Shown one piece after another: positions 57,207 through 64,000 of a stretch of DNA of 64,000 nucleotides. This DNA is from Paulinella micropora (Eukaryota; Cercozoa; Imbricatea; Euglyphida; Paulinellidae). The stretch lies in contig WBZZ01000007.1 in assembly GCA_019918135.1 (NCBI GenBank), positions 62,501 to 126,500 of the forward strand, given 5' to 3'. Made by a program: the position numbers and the translations under genes. The notes beneath the pieces were generated by a model. That model was not told the origin of the DNA and searched no databases. It saw nothing but the letters and a program-made list of their open reading frames with translations. Position 1 is the stretch's first letter. Each line of letters begins with the position of its first letter.

Positions 57207-59890
57207 TTAGCTTCTGCTCGCAAGCACACTGGTTGGTGTGCCTAAAATTTTGATTTTGCAATAAGCTAGCTGCTCTGCTTGCGTTACATCGGCTTGTAAG
57301 GTCTCTGTCGCAGGATTCCAAAGCAGATGCGTAGCTAAATCTCTCTTGATATAGTTTAGGCTCTGGCCGGTGAAGTTCCCGCGCCTGTTTTCTGAACACC
57401 AGATGTTGTAGGCCTGTCGCCACCTGTCTGATTTCCAAGTCTTGGGGCAGCCAGGGTCGGTGTCAAAGCCCGTCCACTTTTCAATCTGTTCGTGCATAAA
57501 CTGCACGTGTAAGGGGCTGCTTGAAAATGCACTTAACCAATAAAGCTCCGTGTTGTATAAACCGTCGCGTCTTAGATCTAACGTTTCAACCCTTGTATCC
57601 ACGTAGCGGAAGAAGTGATAGGCCAGCACCTCATCGGGAAGGGCATGCAACGCAGCAAAGCACTGTTTCGTTTCATGGGACCGCGTTCGTCCTGGACACT
57701 GGCACGAATATATAGCGCCGATCGCCATTCTCGACCCGCACAGTTTCGGGGTGGTTGCTTAGAAACATGAGCCCGCTGCGGTCCGATGTGCTGAACAGCG
57801 GCAGGAACTTTGGGTTTATGTTCTGCCTTTTGGAAGTTATTTTGTCCTTGATAGTGTTGCAGCCCGCCTTGTTTGTACTGTACTCCTTCTTCCGAGACCA
57901 CCAAGATTTTCCCTGCCAGGTGGGAATTATGTTTGCCGAAGATCTTGTCTGGCTTGGAAGTGACAAAGAGCCAGTTTTCGCCTACCACGCGGCTCAGCAC
58001 CTCAATCAGAGTGCTTTTGCCCGCGCCCTGATCGGAGATGAAGACCAGAGCTTGCTCGGGCGTAGCAGGTTTTGGAACCATTTTTCTAGGTAGAGGTACA
58101 TCTCCTCGCTGCCGCCGGCCAAGATATTGCGCATGTACTCACGCAAGGGTGCGGCCTTGGCTGCTATGGCGGTGTCGTCTAGCCCAGCGTTGGTCATGTA
58201 CGCATCTATCTGCGGGGGTGTCACGCGGAAGCCTGTGAAGAAGTTGATCCACCGCGAGCTCTGGACACTGCCAATAAAATTGTCGGCAGCCTCATCCGTC
58301 GCGTTGAAAAAATAGTCTATTCCGCCCGCTGTGCGGTGGAGTCGGTTATCAAGCCACGCCCGCATCACTGTGCTGGCAATGCGCTTGGGGCTTTCTTGTA
58401 GCGCGACTTGCCCGGAAAGGACATAGCGTCGGGCGGCAGCTCGACTCTGCAGGTGCGGCCGCGGACCTCGAACGCTTGTATGTCTTCAGCTACCCAGATT
58501 TTCTCTCCGCCGTCCAGCACATGAAGCACGGCGTAAATGCGCCGGCCCAGAGCACTTATCTCGCAAGTGTAGGCGTTGAGAAAGGAAGTAAGCCTCTTCA
58601 TGAGAGCGTGACGCGCTGTTTGGTACCTTTTTCTAAAAAGGCTCTCGATAGTCATCCTCGACTCCTCGGCAGTGACTGGCTCAAACCTGCGGCAATCTTG
58701 CGCACCCTTCTGCCAGTGAACAAAGAAGCATTCTATTGCGTCGTTCAGGGCCTCTCTCCTTTGTTCAATTGCATCCTCTAGTTTAATGGATGGTAGATGC
58801 TCCCCAACGTAGTTTTTGTCCCGTCTGCGCGTGTCATCCAACTGTTTCAGCCAGTGCTCAAGCCTTTCCGCGTAATCCTCGTCTGATTCTCTTGCTTCTT
58901 CATCGTCCTCGTCCTCTTCCTCTTTGTTGCCATCTTGATCGACCGGGGGCTGACCGGTTTTGATTTCGAAGGCCACGGCCCCCCGCTCGCTGCACCGGGA
59001 TGAAAAACAAAACCGTGGGATGATTTTGTTGAGGCTCTTGTTGATAGCCAAGACCTCAGGGGTAAGGCCAGCTGTATCGCAGGATCGCCATAAGACATCG
59101 TACGGCGTGCAGCCCGAGCTCCCGGCACCAGCCCTCCGTCCGTGGGCAGCGCCTGATAATGTCCAACCAACCGGCTGGCAGCGGACACGCCTTGCTTTCT
59201 AGCCAGGCTGCAAAGAAGCTTTGCCACTCTTCCTTGCTCTCTGGCCGGGCGGCAAAGAGCTCTTGCCATTGTTGATCATAAATTGCTTCGCTGCGGAAGA
59301 GGCGGGCTCTGTCGGGAAGCACTGTGTTGAGCGCTTCATCGAGATCAAGGAGCTCTTGCAGTTTTCCCCGTTCACGCTCGGCGCATTATCCACACTGTTG
59401 GCAGGCTCCACCAAAAACCTCAAGGCCTCCACAATGTTTTGCACTACTTCGAGAGGCACATTCGCAAGATTAAACGACAAATAAAAATTATTTGAGCCCC
59501 AGGGCGCATTGAAGAACAAAGCGTGGATTGAAAAGTTTCGCCCAGCCTTTTTTTTTCTCTCCGCTTCGCTCGGCCTTGGTGTTTGTTTGCCCCCTGCGGG
59601 TGTTAGAAACAAGATACGCGGAGTTCTGTGCTCTCGTATTGGCCCTGTCAGACTGTAATAAGTATCAACATTTCGATCTGCATTAGTTGTCGTGCCACAA
59701 GCTCCGGGATCTCTCGTCACAAAAACCTTGCGCTCTGACCTCTCCTGTTTTAGCACCAGCGGAACAACGTTTGTGGTCCACCAGCTTTCCGGGACCGGTT
59801 GTTGCTTGTTTTTTCTCCATTCGCGCAGACTAGCTCGTAATTCATCTATTGGGCACCACTGCCACAGGTTTTGCGAAGCAGGACGATCCT
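57207..59890 (-). pseudogene. Fossil replication protein with D5/DUF5906-like SF3 helicase
   Basis: Minus strand. The C-terminal third is a superfamily 3 helicase: Walker A SDQGAGKSTLIEVLSRVVG, Walker B-like KILVVSEEG, motif C region LMFLSNHPETVRVENGDRRYI with the arginine finger, and a C-terminal helical part (LHALPDEVLAYHFFRYVDTR). This order is that of virus and plasmid primase-helicases (D5/DUF5906), as in virophages, Polinton-like and giant viruses. The upstream 1,800 bp is charged and has an acidic EEEDEDDEEARE stretch; an N-terminal primase or nuclease domain cannot be recognised. It is broken with about four or five interruptions. No capsid gene is next to it. It ends about 180 bp from the TIR element. 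Confidence 0.75.
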
Positions 59891-59978
59891 AAGGGAGGGT
59901 CTGCCAACAGGTGGTCACGCTGATGGACCTCCCCTCGGATGATAACGACGAGGAAGCCCAAAAGCAATACTTTAAGGA

Positions 59979-62900
59979 ATGTCCTTTCAGTCTGTATATT
60001 CCTCGACAACAAGGGATATAACATATCGCGCCTTATATTGGCCCAGGTTACATCGACTGTCAAGTCGTTCATACCTTTGCAGGTGTCACTATAAAAACCA
60101 TGAACGCCTGCCATCAGGAGCGTGGCACGGCCTTTCCCAGCCCGAGAATGTCCTCCTGTCGGAATGCATCGTTTTTGTTCCTTGCTTGCAAGGACCAGCC
60201 CCTATACAAACCAACCCCCAGGATGATTGGATGTGCATCGACAAACGCACCGAAGTGGATGCTTTTCACGATCGCTTTCACAAAAACCCTGCGGTAACCA
60301 ACCGCTGCAACATCCCGTTCGTCGAAACGAACCGTACCCCGAAACATATCAGTAATTTGCTGAACGGTCTCCCTCTCAAGTTGGTATTGCCGGCCATGGT
60401 TATGAATCGGACCCCACTGACGATGTTTCACCATGCGCCGGTTTGGGGACGATCCAGAGCTCATTGAGCCTCAATTCTGGCTTTTGGGTTGGACCAGGAA
60501 GACCCGATATTCGACACCCTGCTTTTCAGGCATTACATATCATACTCGCACGAACGACCACATGGTTTAATGGGACAGAGTGTGTCTCAGCAGATTATGA
60601 ACCACGTAGTCCCATTTCCATGGTCCCACACTGTATCGATGGAACCGGTACGATCAAGGGGGAGCATAGGACGGCATGATGAAGACTATCTCGCTGCCCT
60701 ATTTTCGTACGATACCATTTTGCCTTTGAGCACTTATGGCAGTGGTTTGCATGTCTCTACTATCTTTTTCGATTGCCATCGAATTCTGCCATAAGATACT
60801 GCACACACCCACATGATATCAAGCGATCTATCGGATTTTCACGCTCGACTTTCTCCTTTTTCGCGGATCTGCCGGCGAACTATTTCGCAAACATGGACAT
60901 GACAATTTGTTTTACGGACAAATATCATCCCATCCTCCCGACAGACCAGTGGGATGTAAGTCCCAATGGAGGCATACTCGCGCGCCTCTTCACTGATAGC
61001 CCGGACAGAAAAATACTGGAGCAAAAGCTGAACCTGTTAAATCAACCTTCCTTATTTATGGAAGCGCGATGGACCAGGGGTATAGACACTTTAGCCCCGG
61101 TACAGGACTATCTTCTTCAGAACCTGCCTTCTTCGGCACACGACCAGAGGTGGTACTGTACAACCACAGCAAATGTCCCCTTTTTCATACACGCAGACAG
61201 AGGTGCGGGCACTGCAGCATATGCTCAACGTGCCGGCTTACGAGGAAACCCAGGTCGTAGTGCACCCAAGCACGTATTCACCTTGTCTTGCAGACATCTT
61301 GAATCCGTATTCGAGGGCACTGCGTGCCAAGGGCTACCCCTACGGTGTCCCATCCATACAGGATGAAATGGACATCAAGGAAATGATACCAAACATCGTG
61401 CGTCTCGATCTTGCCTCGACCTATCTTGGCACTCGGGTAGACCTCCTGGATCCACGTGATATAGCGGCCTATCTAACCCTTCCGCTAGTCCTCGTTGATC
61501 CTGGTTGGGAGTCAGTCTCTTCCTGGAACACACATTACCGTCTTGAGTTTGCGATGCTCCAAAACGTCATCCTTCAGCAGGACGCGGACATGTTTTCCAC
61601 GAACGGGCAACTTCCCCCCGCTCCGGTGACTGGAAGGCCGGAGACGACCTATCCAGTCCTCAGGCTCTCCAAGAATTTGGACCACCGATGGAAACTCAGA
61701 GCTCGGCAGGATCCCACCCCTTCGCCCTTTTCACCTGCTGCCCCCACATCATTATCGCAAGCACCATCAACATACTTGCCATCATCGCCACTAACGACAT
61801 ATTTTTCATCATCGTCATCATCGTCATCATCGTCATCATCGTCATCATCGTCATCATCGTCAGATCGTCTTCATCTTCCTCACAGGGTCCTCCCACACTT
61901 CCTTCCGCGGTGTCAGCCGTGGAAGGAGCGCATGCTATACGATTTACAATCACAGGTCCTAGATCTCTTCAGCCGACGTCACGCCTCTGGGGATTTCAGA
62001 TCCCTTCCTCACGCGCCTCTCGGAGTCAGCTGGAGGAAGGGTCTCCGTCTGACCGCATCTCCTTCTCTCCGCGCATAATGATTTCATCCCGCTCGAATCC
62101 ACGCGGCCTCTCATCTGCTGATTCGATATCACAGCGGCGATTGGAATACACTAGAGCGCGTGATGAGGATGAGGAAGAGAAAGAGGAATACGAACGTCAA
62201 GGACGTAGCGGCAAGGATGAAAGAGAAGACTCTCCGCCCGCCGACGAAGACGCGGATACCGGCAGAGGTCGTTCCAGCAAGCGGATAGGCCGGAAATACA
62301 AGAAGCCCAAGACCACCTGCCAGCCCGACCGACGACGACGTAGTCACGACGACGACTACAAAGACGGTTCCTCATCCTCCTCTTCCTCATCTTCTTCTTC
62401 TTCATCTTCCTCCTCCAGCTCTGCTCCAGCCCCGAGCGCAACATCGGGTAGTCGGACGACAGATAAGCAGGAGAAGACGGAGGATAAGAATAAGAACAAG
62501 GAACGGAGTAAACGAGGCAGCCGCGGCCAAGCCCATAAGGTACGCACATGGCACTATCATGAAGTAGCCTACGACCGCCAAGGTAGACGGTACCTTCGGA
62601 CTGTGTCACAAGGTGAACGAAAGCCCATACGCCCTCAACACCAAGCACAACAGCAGCGTATGCGACTGGTCATGATCCATGGCTGGGAAAACCCGGTCCA
62701 GAGATGGACTACGGGTATTCCGGCTCGGAGAAATGCACCCCGAAGCACACTGCCAAGGCGTGGTCCGAGACGCGTGCGGAGCGAGCCTAGCCTGCCCCGA
62801 CCGGCTTACCGCCGACTCCAGAACTTAGTTCCCGAGACGCGCAGCAATATATATGCACCACGCGCAACCCGTCTCAGGCAACAACGCACGACAGTGCTAC

Positions 62901-64000
62901 CAACCCACTCGATGCTTATGCTCCGAACAATGGCTGGCCCACAATGTCGATCGCCCCCTTCTCCGGGATAGCTGCGTTTCCGACCACACTTCCCTCAGCA
63001 TGAGCCGGAGATGTGCAGGACGCAGTGACAACCCACGGAGCCCTATCCGGACCCCATCATGCCCCATATTGTGGGCCAGCTATTGTTACCGCATGATCGG
63101 GAACAACCCCCGATCAGCGGTCTAGACTGGCTCTCTATGAACATGACTTCTGACCAGATATTTTACTTGTCACACCAGATGACATCACAGGCCTATTCCC
63201 AGACCCCGTTTTGATGCTTTCAGAGCGATTATGCCGACAGTACATAGATGAACAGAAGGAAAAGAAGGCCGAACAGAAGGAAAAGAAGGCCGAAAAACGG
63301 CCCGGCTACTATTAGCTCCAACCTCACTCCCCTCAGAAGAAAAGAGCGAAAAACTTTCTAGAGCATTACAGCGACCGATTCCATGAAAAGGCTGGCTGTT
63401 TTACGCACACCTTTATCTCTTTGAAGCTACGTCCAGGCGCACAGCCTATTTGGGTTCCCTGCCCTAGATGAACGCCTGCTGTCAGAGAGTTCCTGACCCA
63501 GTGGGCAGACGATATGCTTGCTACTGACCGCTATAGTTTTGCCTCTCCTAATTCTGAGTGGGCTACTAGACCGTGCCCTGTAGGCAAGTTTAACTCCCTC
63601 TTGCAGGATCATTTCAAAGGCATCCGCATGGTATTCGACTACCGCGCGGTTAACGACCGGCTCATCCTTCCGGTCCCCGGCCTTCCTAACCCCGATCATC
63701 ACCGTGAGCTCTTCGTGGGATACAACTATCTCTCCGCGTTGGACATATTTGATGGTTTTTCGCACCTGAAGATCGACCCTACAGACGGTAGCCGCGAAAT
63801 CCTCGTCGTATGGACTCCTCGTGGACTTCTAGTCCCCAACTATATGACGCAGGGTATCCACCGCGCCCCTTGTGACTTCCAACGCGCAGTCGACAAGTCC
63901 TTTGGCAATCTCCCTTTTTGGGGTCAGACGGCTGCAGCATACATCGACGACGTACATTTGGCTCCCGACGACTTCGACATCCATATGAACCAACTGGAGA
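59979..64000 (+). mobile_element. Gypsy-like (Ty3-type) retroelement, 5' part, cut by window end
   Basis: Fossil element. At 63,480-64,000 there is a reverse transcriptase of the Ty3/Gypsy type: GIRMVFDYRAVNDRLILPVP, LSALDIFDGFSHLKIDP, a GIHRAPCDFQRAVDKSF block and the catalytic box AAYIDDVHLAPDD. Upstream, 59,979-63,200 holds gag-like coding sequence: an aromatic-rich part (SYSHERPHGLMGQSVSQQI, CFTDKYHPILPTDQWDV), a Ser-rich and Arg/Lys-rich part at 61,700-62,700 and a basic tail. No zinc knuckle or protease motif was recognised. Several interruptions, perhaps six or more, so it is old. Gag is unusually large. Integrase and 3' LTR lie beyond the window; a 5' LTR was not identified. Confidence 0.7.
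61802..61864. repeat. (CATCGT)n microsatellite
   Basis: About nine units of CATCAT/CATCGT inside the gag-like region of the Gypsy-like element, encoding Ser or Ile/Val runs depending on frame. Confidence 0.85.

Overview
The window is eukaryotic nuclear DNA, most likely from a protist or alga. It carries a kinesin motor exon, spliceosomal genes whose GT-AG introns run from about 30 nt to almost 1 kb, a tRNA-derived SINE, LTR retrotransposons of both the Copia and Gypsy types, and a Polinton/virophage-type DNA polymerase. I cannot name the species from the sequence. Base composition changes sharply: the left part (to about 39 kb) is A/T-rich and packed with mobile elements, while 39-55 kb is G/C-rich with long intronless reading frames separated by poly-G/poly-C runs.

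Layout. 0-0.8 kb: end of a kinesin motor domain, directly followed by a small palindromic MITE. 1.6-9.1 kb: a Copia element on the minus strand with two nearly identical LTRs. 9.1-15.6 kb: a Gypsy pol remnant joined to a second, older Copia element on the plus strand. 17.6-19.8 kb: a multi-exon plus-strand gene of unknown function. 20-24 kb: a retroelement-like remnant and simple repeats. 24.3-29.2 kb: a fossil Polinton/virophage-like segment with protein-primed DNA polymerase B and a class 3 lipase. 29.7-33.4 kb: a six-exon minus-strand gene with a DUF7869-like, transposase-type domain. 33.4-37.6 kb: an inverted arrangement of SINEs, (TAA)n tracts and a roughly 140-bp repeat, enclosing four copies of a hairpin satellite. 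35.7-39.1 kb: a plus-strand gene of at least ten exons with a huge Lys/Glu tract and an AT-hook. 39.9-50.7 kb: at least three tandem members of a protein family I do not recognise, plus a polytopic membrane protein. 50.7-53.6 kb: a mucin-like type I membrane protein. 53.5-55.0 kb: an F-box/LRR-like gene. 55.9-57.0 kb: a non-autonomous element with about 140-bp terminal inverted repeats. 57.2-59.9 kb: a fossil replication gene with a D5/DUF5906-like SF3 helicase. 60-64 kb: the 5' part of a Gypsy-like element that runs off the window.

The genes do not form one pathway. The two best candidates for something undescribed are the tandem family at 39.9-50.7 kb (shared N-terminal, central and membrane-like blocks, different acidic/proline-rich tails) and the two divergent multi-exon genes at 29.7-39.1 kb, whose splice phases are consistent from exon to exon despite heavy repeat invasion. 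Exon boundaries, phases and repeat alignments were worked out by eye; family assignments rest on recognised motifs and not on searches.
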